Shown: positions 27,113-36,623, numbered from the stretch's first letter. The stretch is DNA of 64,000 bases from Flammeovirga pectinis (GCF_003970675.1 NZ_CP034563.1:310001-374000); one strand, 5' to 3'. The notes: generated from the sequence alone by a model not told the origin. Translations and numbers: made by a program.

Positions 27113-29392
27113 ATGAATTATAGAATTAAAACTGCATCAATGTATGTTATATTAACTATACTTTGGAGCTTAGGAGCATGTACAAATCGAGGTACAGAAT
27201 CGCATCAATTAACGGATAATAATGAAGAGGAGTTTATTGAAAACTTACTCAAAAAAATGTCTTTAAATGAGAAACTCGGACAACTAAACCAAAGAGGTAC
27301 ATCTAGTAGAGAAAAAGGTAAATTATCCGAAGAATTAAAACAATCTGTAAGAAATGGAAACATCGGTTCCATGCTTAATGTTATGAACCATGGTAATTTA
27401 AAAGAGTTACAAAAAATTGCAGTTGAAGAAAGTCCTAATGGCATTCCTTTGTTATTTGCCAGAGATGTAATTCATGGTTTTCGTACTATTTTTCCAATCC
27501 CGTTGGGTCAGGCGGCAAGTTGGGATGCTAACGGTGTCAAAAAAGCTGCAGAAGTTGCCGCAAAAGAAGCCAGTAGCCAAGGAATACGTTGGACTTTTGC
27601 ACCGATGATTGATATTTCTAGAGACCCTAGATGGGGACGAATTGCAGAATCTTTTGGTGAAGACCCTTATCTTACTTCTGTTCTTGGAAAAGCAAGTGTT
27701 GATGGTTTTCAGGGTGATCTTACAAAAGAGTACAATATTGCCGCCTGTGCAAAACACTTTGCTGGTTACGGAGCAGCCGAAGGAGGTAGAGATTATAATG
27801 CTACTTACATTCCTGAAGCCCTGTTAAGACAAGTGTATTTAGATCCTTTTAAAAATGCCGTAGAGGCAGGTGCTTTAACTTTTATGGCTGGCTTTAATGA
27901 ATTAAATGGAGTACCCGTTTCTGGAAATAAATGGTTATTAAATGATGTGCTTAGAGAGGAATGGAATTTTGATGGAACTGTTGTTAGTGATTGGAATTCT
28001 GTAACAGAAATGATTCCTCACGGGTATGCTCGCGATAAAAAACAAGCTGCCGTTAGAGCAATAGAAGCTGGGGTTGATATGGAAATGACTTCTGATGCGT
28101 ATGCCGAAAACTTAGAAGATCTTTTAAAAGAGAAAACAATTGCAATGGACAAAATTGATGAAGCTGTCCGTCGTATTCTTAGAGTAAAATATAGACTAGG
28201 GCTGTTTGATAATCCTTATGCAGATCTTAAAGAAATCAGTTCGTTATCAAAAGAGCACCTTGCTATTGCTAAAGCCGTTGCTACTAAAAGTATTGTTCTA
28301 CTAAAAAATGAAAAGGAAATTTTACCACTACAAAAAAATCAAAAAATAGCGTTAATTGGTCCTTTGGCCGATGCTCCTTTAGACCAATTAGGCACTTGGA
28401 TATTTGATGGTAAAAAAGAAGAATCGATCACACTTTTAAATGCTGCAACTACTTCTAAATCAAATACTATCTATTTTGAGAAAACTCTAGATTATAGTCG
28501 TGATAAGAAAAAAATCAACTTTAAAAAAGCAATAAGAAAGGCTAAGAAAGCTGATATTATTGTGTTAGCAGTAGGAGAAGAAGCCATTTTATCTGGAGAA
28601 GCTCATTCAAGGTCTACCCTCAAATTACCTGGTGTTCAAGAAGAATTACTGCAAGAACTGTCAGAATTAAATAAACCAATTGTGCTTGTACTTATGGCTG
28701 GGCGTCCCATCATTGTGAATCATCTACTAGATAAGGTGGATGCAGTTGTAATGGGATGGCATGCAGGAACAATGGCTGGACCTGCAATTTGGGATGTGTT
28801 AACGGGTAGTACAAACCCTTCTGGAAGGTTACCTATTACATGGCCAAAAGCAACTGGGCAAGTACCAATGTATTACAATAACACCAACACAGGAAGACCA
28901 GCAACAAGTGAAAGTGTAGTTTTAATAGACGACATTCCTGTTGAGGCATGGCAATCTTCTTTAGGGAATACTTCACATTATCTAGAAATTGGAAGGCTAC
29001 CACAATGGCCTTTTGGTTTTGGGTTAAGCTATAGTGATGTTAGTTATTCAGCATTAACTGTAAAAAGCAAAATACAATGGGGTGAGACTGTTAATGCCTC
29101 AGTAAAAATCAGAAACTTAGGAAAATATCCAACTACAGAAACTGTTCAACTTTATATTCAAGATGAAGTGGCAGAGCTAGTTCAACCTGTAAAAGTTTTA
29201 AAAGGGTTTCAGCAAATTCAGCTAGGTGTTGGTGAAGAAAAAACAATCCAATTTAAACTTCCAATGTCAGATCTATCATACATTGGCCCTAACATGAAAC
29301 CAAGAGTTGATGCAGGGAGATTTAAACTTTGGTTAGCACCTAACTCTGGGGAAAGTAATCCATACAAGCACTTTGAATTAATGGAGAAATAG
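27113..29392 (+). CDS. GH3 beta-glucosidase-type lipoprotein (BglX-like)
   Basis: A 759-residue enzyme with a signal peptide and lipobox (SLGAC, Cys near 24), so an exported lipoprotein. It has the full GH3 layout: N-terminal TIM barrel (IPLLFARDVIHGFRTIFP, DISRDPRWGRIAESFGEDPY, CAKHFAGYGAAEGGRDY), nucleophile Asp293 in VVSDWNSV, the C-terminal alpha/beta sandwich (VLAVGEEAILSGEAHSR, whose Glu region supplies the acid/base in BglX-type enzymes), and a fibronectin-III-like domain at the C-terminus (VNASVKIRNLGKYPTTETV). It releases terminal beta-glucose or a related sugar from oligosaccharides. It is monocistronic, with its own putative promoter and terminator. Confidence 0.95.
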   Translation: MNYRIKTASMYVILTILWSLGACTNRGTESHQLTDNNEEEFIENLLKKMSLNEKLGQLNQRGTSSREKGKLSEELKQSVRNGNIGSMLNVMNHGNLKELQKIAVEESPNGIPLLFARDVIHGFRTIFPIPLGQAASWDANGVKKAAEVAAKEASSQGIRWTFAPMIDISRDPRWGRIAESFGEDPYLTSVLGKASVDGFQGDLTKEYNIAACAKHFAGYGAAEGGRDYNATYIPEALLRQVYLDPFKNAVEAGALTFMAGFNELNGVPVSGNKWLLNDVLREEWNFDGTVVSDWNSVTEMIPHGYARDKKQAAVRAIEAGVDMEMTSDAYAENLEDLLKEKTIAMDKIDEAVRRILRVKYRLGLFDNPYADLKEISSLSKEHLAIAKAVATKSIVLLKNEKEILPLQKNQKIALIGPLADAPLDQLGTWIFDGKKEESITLLNAATTSKSNTIYFEKTLDYSRDKKKINFKKAIRKAKKADIIVLAVGEEAILSGEAHSRSTLKLPGVQEELLQELSELNKPIVLVLMAGRPIIVNHLLDKVDAVVMGWHAGTMAGPAIWDVLTGSTNPSGRLPITWPKATGQVPMYYNNTNTGRPATSESVVLIDDIPVEAWQSSLGNTSHYLEIGRLPQWPFGFGLSYSDVSYSALTVKSKIQWGETVNASVKIRNLGKYPTTETVQLYIQDEVAELVQPVKVLKGFQQIQLGVGEEKTIQFKLPMSDLSYIGPNMKPRVDAGRFKLWLAPNSGESNPYKHFELMEK

Positions 29393-29412
29393 TTAGAAAC
29401 TATTTAAAACGG

Positions 29413-29442
29413 AAAGGATTAGGTTTAATTATCTAATCCTTT
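29413..29442. terminator. Shared terminator between convergent GH3 and T9SS genes
   Basis: A 10 bp stem (29413-29422 with 29433-29442) and 10-base loop, followed by TCTTTCTT on the + strand. The stop codon of the leftward gene (29433-29435) lies within the 3' arm, so the hairpin mainly serves the rightward GH3 gene and may be weakly bidirectional. Confidence 0.65.
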
Positions 29443-30359
29443 TCTTTCTTATTTCCTCTACTTTTATTTCCTATAATAATTACTTTTTCTTTGTGCTTTA
29501 CTACTCCATTAACTGAGATGACCAATACATAATTCCCTGCTTTTATAGTAGAAATATTGAACGTATATTTTGGGTTATCATTTTTGTAAGGTATTGACTG
29601 AACAGTCTGTCCGGTTGATGTACTTATTAATTGAAAAGTAGGTGTTTCATTTTCATGAGTATTCAGTAACACATTCATTTCATATTGAGCTGGATTCGGA
29701 TATATATTAACACTTTCTTCAATTACTTCTTCTCCATTATATACACTTTGTACCCAAATCTCTTTTGTATTATCGAAATCAACTTGTGTTAATCTGTAAA
29801 ATGATTTTCCTTTTAATGGGTTTTCATCATGGAAGGTATATTCTATCGCTGTATTTGAATTTCCCGCTCCAATAATGGAATCTTGTACCAATTCATAATG
29901 TTTACCATCTTTAGATCGTTCAATTATGAAATGACTGTTATTTAATTCCATTTGAGTTACCCAATTCAATCCAATTTTATTCTCGTTATGCAATTGGATC
30001 TCAAAGTCTGATAATTCTACAGGAAGGTTTTTTCCAGAACAGTGTTTTAGTAAAAATTTAGGATGTTTATTATTAATTTTGACATTAGGTTTACCTGTCT
30101 TCGCATTGCAAACATTACCTTTAAAATTTGATGCTTTTAATGTATGACTACCTTTTATATAAAATGTAGAATTTTTACCCAGAATTATTCTTGTTCTACC
30201 ATTTGCATGTATTGACCCAGTAACAATATATCTAGTATTTTCAGGAATTTTAATCTTCTTATTTAACCAAACAAAAGAACCATTTTTAGTAATTTTCTTT
30301 TGCTGAGCAAATCCATTTAAACTAATTCCAATGAGAAGATAAAGTAAAATTTTACTCAT
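29433..30359 (-). CDS. T9SS-sorted exported protein of unknown function
   Basis: A 308-residue protein with a signal peptide (about 1-18, GFAQQ). Residues about 20-75 form a short beta-rich region with a right-handed repeat feel (TGSIHANGRTRIILGKNSTF). From LPVELSDF onward it has the fibronectin-like linker common in Bacteroidota secreted proteins (FIIERSKDGKHYELVQ, YRLTQVDFD). Residues about 215-295 are a type A T9SS C-terminal sorting domain (VNIYPNPAQYEMNV, GNYVLVISVNG). Unusually, about 14 mostly charged residues (IIGNKSRGNKKEKD) follow the sorting domain. It should be exported through T9SS to the cell surface. No catalytic motif was seen. Confidence 0.75.
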   Translation of the reverse strand: MSKILLYLLIGISLNGFAQQKKITKNGSFVWLNKKIKIPENTRYIVTGSIHANGRTRIILGKNSTFYIKGSHTLKASNFKGNVCNAKTGKPNVKINNKHPKFLLKHCSGKNLPVELSDFEIQLHNENKIGLNWVTQMELNNSHFIIERSKDGKHYELVQDSIIGAGNSNTAIEYTFHDENPLKGKSFYRLTQVDFDNTKEIWVQSVYNGEEVIEESVNIYPNPAQYEMNVLLNTHENETPTFQLISTSTGQTVQSIPYKNDNPKYTFNISTIKAGNYVLVISVNGVVKHKEKVIIIGNKSRGNKKEKD

Positions 30360-30530
30360 TTCTATGATTATAAAATTATTAGTACTCTTTAAATATTTTG
30401 TCTATTTAAAATAATAAATAGCGATTTCATTCTAAAAGTTAGCGTCAAGTAGTTTTCAAATCAAACAGAAAATACTACATAAATCACTAATAATCATATA
30501 CTTTATTTGGTTCGAGAAGAATTGCAATCA

Positions 30531-30565
30531 CATAAAAAAGTCACCAATAAACTATTGGTGACTTT
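30531..30565 (-). terminator. Terminator of the leftward sulfatase gene
   Basis: A perfect 13 bp stem (30537-30549 with 30553-30565) with a 3-base loop; on the - strand it is followed by a run of six T. It lies 47 bp past the stop at 30612. Confidence 0.85.
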
Positions 30566-30611
30566 CTATTTTTAACTATTATTACTCTAACTAAGCTACT
30601 ATAAATATTTT

Positions 30612-32252
30612 TTATTTTCCATATTTTGCGTGTTCGTACACTCTACCAATACGGATGTCTGTTTTCTTCATCATATCTTCTTGAGAATCCTCCTTGTACT
30701 CCTTTTGCATTGCTTGCAATTTGGTTTTTAATTGTTGTGTTATCTCTTCATAACCTGCTTTTTCATATAGGTTATATAACTCATTTGGATCTTTCTCTAG
30801 ATCAAATAACTCCCAATCTTTTTCTCTCCATTGCTCTTTTGCAATTTCAGGATTATAGTAGAAATGAATCAGTTTATATCTTTCTGTTCTTACCCCATAA
30901 TGAGGTAAAACATGGTGCCACCAAGGGAACTCATAATAATGGTAGTATACAGCATCTCTCCAATCGTTCTCTGGTTCTGTACCCTCAACTATTGATTTAA
31001 TACTTCTACCCTGAATATCTGAAGGAATATCTACACCTGCGAAATCTAAAAGTGTTGGTGCAAAATCTACGTTCATTGCTAACTTTTTTGAAACCGTTTT
31101 TGGTGCAATATGATTTGGGTAACGAATTAAGAAAGGCATCTTAAAAGACTCCTCATACATCATTCGTTTATCAAACCAACCGTGCTCTCCTAAATAGAAA
31201 CCTTGGTCAGAAGTATAAATTACAATTGTGTTTTCCGCTAATCCATTTTCATCTAAATAGTTTAACATTTCACCAATATAATGGTCAACACCTTTCACAC
31301 ACCCTAAGTATTCTTTCATGTACTTTTGGTACTTCCATTTTTTAAGTGCTTGCCCTTTAAGTTCATCACTTGGCGACCAAGGTTCTTCGTTGTTATTACC
31401 GTATTTGTACCATGCTGCAATCTCCTTTTTCGTCATTTTTTCAGGATGAGGAGGAGCAACTTTTAAATCTTTTCTATTTAAATTTCTTTCTATAGTTTGC
31501 CACGTATTACCTGCCGCTACTTTACCTTCGTAAGTATCATTAAATGTCTCTGGCTCTACAATCTCTACATCATCAAATACATGTTGAAATTGCTCATCTG
31601 GTGTCCAAGGTCTATGAGGTGCCTTAAACTGATACATCAACATAAATGGTTTCTCTTGATCTCTACCACCGGTTAACCACTTCTTCGCATCTTCCCAAAC
31701 TTGTCTTGATGAGTGGAACGAATTTTCTTGAACAGTATCTTTACCATTTTCTAAAAATACTGTATTGTGGTAAGTTCCTTGTCCACCATGGTTAATCATT
31801 ACCTTAGAATAATCAAATCCAGTGGGTGCTGTACCTAAATGCCATTTACCTATAACCGCTGTTTGGTAACCCGCTGTTTGTAATAGCTTTGGAAATGTTT
31901 GTTGAGTACCATCAAAATCTCCTCCACTTTCGTTTTTAAAGAAACCATTTACGTGGCTAAATTTACCTGTTAATATTGCTGCTCTCGATGGACCACATAT
32001 TGCATTAGTACAAAAAGTATTTTGCATTATCATACCCTCATTTGCCAAACGATCTATGTTTGGAGTAAGGTCTGGAAACTGCTCTGCTAACCTTCCTCCA
32101 TATGCAGAAATTGCATTCGTAGCATGGTCATCACTCATTATAAAAATTATGTTTGGCTGTTTAGCCTTAGTTGTTTCATGCGTATTTTTAGCACAACCAA
32201 ATAATGTGATAAATGCAGATAATACGGTTAAGTTGATAAGAATTCTATTCAT
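30612..32252 (-). CDS. S1-family sulfatase lipoprotein
   Basis: A 546-residue arylsulfatase-superfamily enzyme that removes sulfate esters, probably from a polysaccharide or its oligosaccharides. The signal peptide ends in lipobox LFGC (Cys20). NIIFIMSDDHATNAISAY supplies the first metal ligands, and C86-G-P-S-R90 is the formylglycine motif. KWHLGT (KxHLG-type), TSDQGFYLGEHGWFDKR and the DLEKDPNELYNLY tail are typical of S1 sulfatases. It is transcribed alone and divergently from two other sulfatases at 32731-35758. No anaerobic sulfatase-maturing enzyme was seen in this window, so cysteine oxidation must be done by a protein encoded elsewhere. Confidence 0.95.
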   Translation of the reverse strand: MNRILINLTVLSAFITLFGCAKNTHETTKAKQPNIIFIMSDDHATNAISAYGGRLAEQFPDLTPNIDRLANEGMIMQNTFCTNAICGPSRAAILTGKFSHVNGFFKNESGGDFDGTQQTFPKLLQTAGYQTAVIGKWHLGTAPTGFDYSKVMINHGGQGTYHNTVFLENGKDTVQENSFHSSRQVWEDAKKWLTGGRDQEKPFMLMYQFKAPHRPWTPDEQFQHVFDDVEIVEPETFNDTYEGKVAAGNTWQTIERNLNRKDLKVAPPHPEKMTKKEIAAWYKYGNNNEEPWSPSDELKGQALKKWKYQKYMKEYLGCVKGVDHYIGEMLNYLDENGLAENTIVIYTSDQGFYLGEHGWFDKRMMYEESFKMPFLIRYPNHIAPKTVSKKLAMNVDFAPTLLDFAGVDIPSDIQGRSIKSIVEGTEPENDWRDAVYYHYYEFPWWHHVLPHYGVRTERYKLIHFYYNPEIAKEQWREKDWELFDLEKDPNELYNLYEKAGYEEITQQLKTKLQAMQKEYKEDSQEDMMKKTDIRIGRVYEHAKYGK

Positions 32253-32533
32253 TTCTACTTAAATTAAAAAGTTGTAATATTCTAACCTATCAAACAAGCA
32301 ACAAGATGTTTACCTGATAAATTAGGGAAGTTAAATCTTGATCTATAAAATCAGTACCCATTTTATGAATACAAACAATACTATTTTGTTTTGATGTTAC
32401 AATTTTACGGCTTTCCTTTTATTATCACGTTAAATAATTATTCTACTAGGTTTAATTATGGTTCAAAATATTTATCATTAAAAATCATAAACATCTATTT
32501 ATAAGCATATTAATGATTTTGTATAGTTTAAGA

Positions 32534-32566
32534 ATCATTCGTGGTGTATTCGGAACGTTTATTCGT
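32534..32566 (-). promoter_or_regulatory. Possible regulator-binding segment similar to that upstream of susC
   Basis: On the - strand it reads CGAA, then TAAACGTT and, after about nine bases, CACGAATGAT, parallel to the segment at 1231-1267. Its position about 280 bp upstream of the leftward sulfatase fits a far operator, or it may serve the rightward operon. Seen similarity; function inferred. Confidence 0.25.
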
Positions 32567-32588
32567 CCACATTTAGGCATTTTCGTTC

Positions 32589-32596
32589 TACATTTG
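32589..32596 (+). promoter_or_regulatory. Candidate -7 element of the sulfatase pair (TACATTTG)
   Basis: Matches TAnnTTTG, 135 bp ahead of the ATG at 32731. If used, the leader RNA would include the hairpin at 32672-32708. The -33 region is poor. Confidence 0.3.
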
Positions 32597-32671
32597 TTTA
32601 ACAAATCATCCTAATAGCCTATTCATTTAGAATACATTAAAATTTTGTGTGACTACTTATAATTACAAAAC

Positions 32672-32708
32672 AGGTGAGACTAATGTATAATTTTTCTCAC
32701 CTTTTTTT
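32672..32708 (+). terminator. Terminator-like hairpin in the leader of the sulfatase pair
   Basis: An 8 bp stem (32672-32679, AGGTGAGA, with 32695-32702) followed by seven T, ending only 22 bp before the ATG at 32731. There is no rightward gene upstream for it to terminate, so an attenuator or an end for a short leader transcript are the likely explanations. Confidence 0.6.
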
Positions 32709-32730
32709 ATTTTAAAAACAACATAATAGC

Positions 32731-34350
32731 ATGAGAACATTTTTATTTTACTTCTTCTTCTTACAAGTAGTTTCCCTTTCGTTTGCTCAAGAAAAGCAAC
32801 CAAATATTGTATGGATTTCTTTTGAAGATACAGGTATCTATTTACCTTCTTATGGAGATAGTACCGCGCAACTACCCATAATAAATCAGTTGGCTAAAGA
32901 GAGTGCCATTTATAGGAATGCATTTTCTACTGCTGGTGTATGTGCACCTAGTAGAAGTGCAATTATTACAGGAATGTATCCAAGTACAATTGGGACTAGT
33001 CATATGCGAACAGGTAGAGATATTACGGGCATTGGAAGTAGAAAATATAGAAAGAATAAAAATGTTGTAGATAGAGAAAATAATAATGTTAGAGAGTACA
33101 GTGCAGTAGTTCCTTGGATGGTGAAATGTTTTCCAGAATATTTAAGAGCTAACGGCTATTATACTACAAATAATGCAAAAACAGATTATCAATTTGCAGC
33201 TCCATTTACTGCTTGGGACGAAAACGATGGTAAGGCACATTGGAGAAATAGAGCCGATGGGCAGCCGTTCTTTGCCGTTTTTAATTTTAATGAAACACAC
33301 GAATCTAAGATTTGGAAAAATAAGCACCTGCCACTAACTGTAGCAAAAGAAGATGTACCTGTTCCTCCTTATTATATTGATAACGATACTACTCGTACAG
33401 ATTTAGCAAGAATGTATAGTAATTTAGAACTTTTAGATAAACGTGTTGGTCAAATTATTCATCAATTAAAAGAGGATGGATTATATGATAATACAATTAT
33501 ATTCTTCTTCTCTGATCATGGTGGACCACTACCTCGACAGAAAAGAGAAGTTATTGCTTCTGGTTTACATGTCCCGTTCTTTATTAAATATCCTAAAGGA
33601 GCAAATAGTGGTAAAACAGATCAACTGATTAATTTTATAGACCTTGCTCCTACCGTTTTAGAGATGACTGGAATTGAAGTTCCAAAACATATTCAAGGGC
33701 AAAGTATTTTAAGTACGACAAGAAAATATTCTTTTGCTGCTAGAGATAGAATGGACGAATTTACTTCTGCAAGAAGAAGCGTTACCGATGGAAAATATTT
33801 GTATGTAAAATACCTCTTCCCTATTCCTTCAAACTATCAAGATATTCAATACAGAATGCAAGTACCGATTATGGAAAACCTTAAAAATGCGTACTTAAAT
33901 GGAGAATTAAATCAAATACAAGCAGCATGGTTTAGTCCTTTACAAGAGGAAGAACAGCTCTTCGATTTAGAAAATGATCCATACGAAACGCATAACTTAA
34001 TTCATCATCCTAAAGCTAAAGCAGAAGTTAAGCGTTTTAGAAAACAACTAGCAAAATGGCAAAAACAAACTCCCGATATATGTATTCAACCAGAAGCTGA
34101 AATGATCTCAGCAATGTGGCCAAATAATCAACAACCTACTACTGCTAAAGTAGAAGCGAGCATTAAAGCTAATCTTCTCACCTTAAACTGTGCTACTCAA
34201 GGGGCATCAATTGGGTATCAAATAGATGGTGGTAAATGGAAACTTTACACCACATCTATTGCTATAAATAAGGCATCAAAAATTGAAGTAAAAGCTATTC
34301 GTATTGGCTTTAAAGAAGCTATAGTTTCAACGGTTAATCTCGTAAATTAA
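32731..34350 (+). CDS. Secreted S1-family sulfatase with C-terminal beta-sandwich
   Basis: A 539-residue enzyme with a signal peptide (about 1-20, LSFAQ). Sulfatase features are NIVWISFEDTGIYLPSYG, formylglycine motif C71-A-P-S-R75, FFFSDHGGPLPRQKRE and the LFDLENDPYETHNL tail. The last ~65 residues (after about 475) form a small beta domain (IGYQIDGGKWKLYTT, KASKIEVKAIRIGF) that resembles the C-terminal domain of chitobiase/hexosaminidases or Fn3-associated repeats. It is the first gene of a two-sulfatase operon; the next ATG follows its stop by a single base. Its hydrophobic-rich, non-lipidated N-terminus suggests a periplasmic location. Confidence 0.94.
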   Translation: MRTFLFYFFFLQVVSLSFAQEKQPNIVWISFEDTGIYLPSYGDSTAQLPIINQLAKESAIYRNAFSTAGVCAPSRSAIITGMYPSTIGTSHMRTGRDITGIGSRKYRKNKNVVDRENNNVREYSAVVPWMVKCFPEYLRANGYYTTNNAKTDYQFAAPFTAWDENDGKAHWRNRADGQPFFAVFNFNETHESKIWKNKHLPLTVAKEDVPVPPYYIDNDTTRTDLARMYSNLELLDKRVGQIIHQLKEDGLYDNTIIFFFSDHGGPLPRQKREVIASGLHVPFFIKYPKGANSGKTDQLINFIDLAPTVLEMTGIEVPKHIQGQSILSTTRKYSFAARDRMDEFTSARRSVTDGKYLYVKYLFPIPSNYQDIQYRMQVPIMENLKNAYLNGELNQIQAAWFSPLQEEEQLFDLENDPYETHNLIHHPKAKAEVKRFRKQLAKWQKQTPDICIQPEAEMISAMWPNNQQPTTAKVEASIKANLLTLNCATQGASIGYQIDGGKWKLYTTSIAINKASKIEVKAIRIGFKEAIVSTVNLVN

Positions 34351-34351
34351 A

Positions 34352-35758
34352 ATGAAATCAGTTTTTAATATTGTTCTATTTCTTTTCGTATCCTTACATT
34401 GTTTTGGTCAAAAAGAACGTCCAAATGTTGTCTTTATTTTAGCAGATGATTTAGGTATAAATGCATTAGGGTGTTATGGCAATCAATTTGTAGAGGCTCC
34501 AGCAATAGATCAATTGGCTAAAGAAGGTGTCCGATTTACAAATGCCTACTCCAACGATCCTACTTGTGCCCCATCTAGAGCTTCTATTATGACAGGTCAG
34601 TATGTTCCTCGTCATAAAATATATAGAGTTTCTGACCGACATAAAAAAGAGCAGAAAACACTCCAACACATGCAGTTTCTACCTCCAGAAAACAATAAAC
34701 CGAATGGGAAAGGGGTTGGTTTAAGTTTAGATAAAGTATTAATTCCAGAAGCATTAAAAGAAAATGGTTACGCAACTGCTGGCTTTGGAAAGTGGCACCT
34801 CGGTACCAAAGAATTAAGTATGCAAAACCAAGGTTTTAATGAAGCCATTGAAACAAAAAAGCATTATAACTTTACGCAATTCCCTACCCAAACCGATGTA
34901 TTAGAAAATGAATATAATGCCGATTATACTACAAAAAAAGGTATTGCCTTTATGGAGAAACAAGTTAATAACAACACTCCATTTTTCTTGTTTTTACCTT
35001 ATTATTTAGTGCACAAACCCTTAGAACCAAAGCCAGAAACTTATGCCCATTTTAAAGAAAAATACAACTTTGATGAAGAAACAACTAAAGTTTTGGCAAT
35101 GATAAAAAACCTAGATGAAAGTGTTGCTAAGGTGCTTTCGTCTATTAAAGAGTTAGGTATTGAAGACAATACTTTAATAATTTTCGCTTCAGATAATGGA
35201 CATTATAAAACAAATCATGAAATGTTTACACAACCTTACCGAGGTTATAAAGGCAATACATTAGAAGGTGGTATTCGAGTACCTTACATCATGAAATTTG
35301 CTAAGAAAATTAAGGAAAATCAGGTTTCTACTTCTCCAATAATCCATGTAGATATTTACCCTACTATCTTATCGTTTACAAACACAAATCTACCAAAGAA
35401 TCATGAGTTAGATGGCGTTAGCTTATTGCCTATTATAACAGGTAAAAAAGAATTTCTTGCGGATAGAAAACTTATTTGGCAGTACACAAATTACGCGCGT
35501 TACAACGCAAAAAATAATACGTTTAAAACTGAATGGGTGAATGTAATTCAATATAAAGGATATAAAATGACAGAATATGTGGAAAGCAATACCTATACAT
35601 TATTTGATTTAACCACAGACCCTTATGAACAACATGAAATAAGTAGTATTTCGCCCAAAAAAATAAAAGAATTAAGTGCACTTCTTCAAAAATGGAAAAA
35701 GGATACAAATGCAGAAATACCAAGAGTTAACCCTGCTTACCTCACTCCTATCCATTAA
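34352..35758 (+). CDS. Secreted S1-family sulfatase
   Basis: A 468-residue enzyme with a signal peptide (about 1-20, CFGQ). It shows NVVFILADDLGINALGCYGN with the first metal-binding Asp pair, formylglycine motif C72-A-P-S-R76 followed by ASIMTGQYVPRHK, GFGKWHLGT, FASDNGHYKTN, and a DLTTDPYEQHEIS tail. The start codon lies one base after the stop of the previous sulfatase, so the two are almost certainly translationally coupled and act on the same sulfated glycan at different positions or in sequence (inference). A bidirectional terminator follows about 105 bp downstream. Confidence 0.95.
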   Translation: MKSVFNIVLFLFVSLHCFGQKERPNVVFILADDLGINALGCYGNQFVEAPAIDQLAKEGVRFTNAYSNDPTCAPSRASIMTGQYVPRHKIYRVSDRHKKEQKTLQHMQFLPPENNKPNGKGVGLSLDKVLIPEALKENGYATAGFGKWHLGTKELSMQNQGFNEAIETKKHYNFTQFPTQTDVLENEYNADYTTKKGIAFMEKQVNNNTPFFLFLPYYLVHKPLEPKPETYAHFKEKYNFDEETTKVLAMIKNLDESVAKVLSSIKELGIEDNTLIIFASDNGHYKTNHEMFTQPYRGYKGNTLEGGIRVPYIMKFAKKIKENQVSTSPIIHVDIYPTILSFTNTNLPKNHELDGVSLLPIITGKKEFLADRKLIWQYTNYARYNAKNNTFKTEWVNVIQYKGYKMTEYVESNTYTLFDLTTDPYEQHEISSISPKKIKELSALLQKWKKDTNAEIPRVNPAYLTPIH

Positions 35759-35864
35759 ATTATTTTTTCAATAGGGTTTTTGATAACCAAAAACACTTCT
35801 AATAATGAGAGTAATAAAATTGATTGAAGAATGCCTGAAAACAATATTTAGGTTTAATATTTGG

Positions 35865-35898
35865 ATAGTTCGTCTTTAATAAGGACGAACTATTTTTA
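35865..35898. terminator. Bidirectional terminator between convergent genes
   Basis: A perfect 10 bp stem (35865-35874 with 35884-35893), 9-base loop and a short T run on the + strand. It lies between the sulfatase stop (35758) and the leftward gene ending at 35978. Confidence 0.7.
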
Positions 35899-35977
35899 TG
35901 TAAAAAAGTGATGCCTACGTATAGACACCACTAAATAGGTTAAATGGGTATATTTTAAACATTTTATTAGTTAGGTA

Positions 35978-36448
35978 CTAATGAATTCTAGTATTCTGAG
36001 TGATAATCCAGGTTTTAATGTCTTTTATTTGTGGTTTTCTTTTTAATTTATTTTTAGCAAAAGTGATATTCCTTACAGCGTTATCAGGATCTGATATTGC
36101 TTCTAGTTTATGAATTTCGAAACCACAAATTGTACTGTTTGAGGCATCCGATTTATCGTAGCTAATATTTTCTAAAATAAGCTTCTCAATTCTAGTCGTA
36201 TTCAATTTTTCATTCTTCAATACAATATCTTCGGAGAGAAGTACAATATGTTTAGAAATGGCAACTTCACCATAACTAACATCAGAAGGTCTTACAATAA
36301 TACTGTCGCCATGGTTTGCATTATTTATAGCAGTTTGTAAGTTCAAATAGTCTGTATTTTCTCCTCCTTTATTATCTACTATTACATGTTGAGAAAAAGA
36401 AGAAAATTGTACAGAAATTAGGAATAAGATAGTGAATAGCGTTTTCAT
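35978..36448 (-). CDS. Small exported protein resembling the start of a beta-helix protein
   Basis: A 156-residue protein with a signal peptide (about 1-19, SSFSQ). The segment YLNLQTAINNANHGDSIIVR resembles the cap and first rung of pectate-lyase-like right-handed beta-helix proteins, and repeated short strands follow (EVAISKHIVLLSEDIVL, IEKLILENISYD). Such proteins normally have hundreds of residues, so this one may be truncated or a compact stand-alone version. It ends with basic residues (FAKNKLKRKPQIKDIK) and no T9SS tail. Function unknown. Confidence 0.6.
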   Translation of the reverse strand: MKTLFTILFLISVQFSSFSQHVIVDNKGGENTDYLNLQTAINNANHGDSIIVRPSDVSYGEVAISKHIVLLSEDIVLKNEKLNTTRIEKLILENISYDKSDASNSTICGFEIHKLEAISDPDNAVRNITFAKNKLKRKPQIKDIKTWIITQNTRIH

Positions 36449-36599
36449 TTTTAAAAGGTTAATTGATAAGGGATTGCCATGAAATTAATTACACAAACTA
36501 TATATAACTGATAGTAATACAATTATAGTTCCTTTTTGTTTAAATACACCAATAAAAGTAACCTCACTACAGGTAGAAACATTTTAATATGCAACAAAT

Positions 36600-36623
36600 A
36601 AGTCCTATAATTATATAGGACTT
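36600..36623 (-). terminator. Likely terminator of the small exported protein gene at 36670
   Basis: A perfect 10 bp stem (36600-36609 with 36614-36623) and ATTA loop, 47 bp past the stop of the leftward gene; the T tract beyond it is interrupted. Confidence 0.5.

Larger units (their letters stand above)
32253..32730. other. Divergent promoter region between sulfatase genes
   Basis: This 478 bp AT-rich gap holds no good frame. It contains the candidate operator-like segment (32534-32566), a -7-like element TACATTTG (32589-32596) facing right, and a hairpin terminator just ahead of the rightward sulfatase start. Confidence 0.5.

Noticed and set aside
27452-27757. Open frame of 101 codons on the - strand
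   Set aside because: It is antisense to the strictly conserved GH3 barrel and encodes no recognisable protein.
30626-31000. Open frame of 124 codons on the + strand
   Set aside because: Antisense to the C-terminal part of a clear sulfatase; composition is not protein-like.
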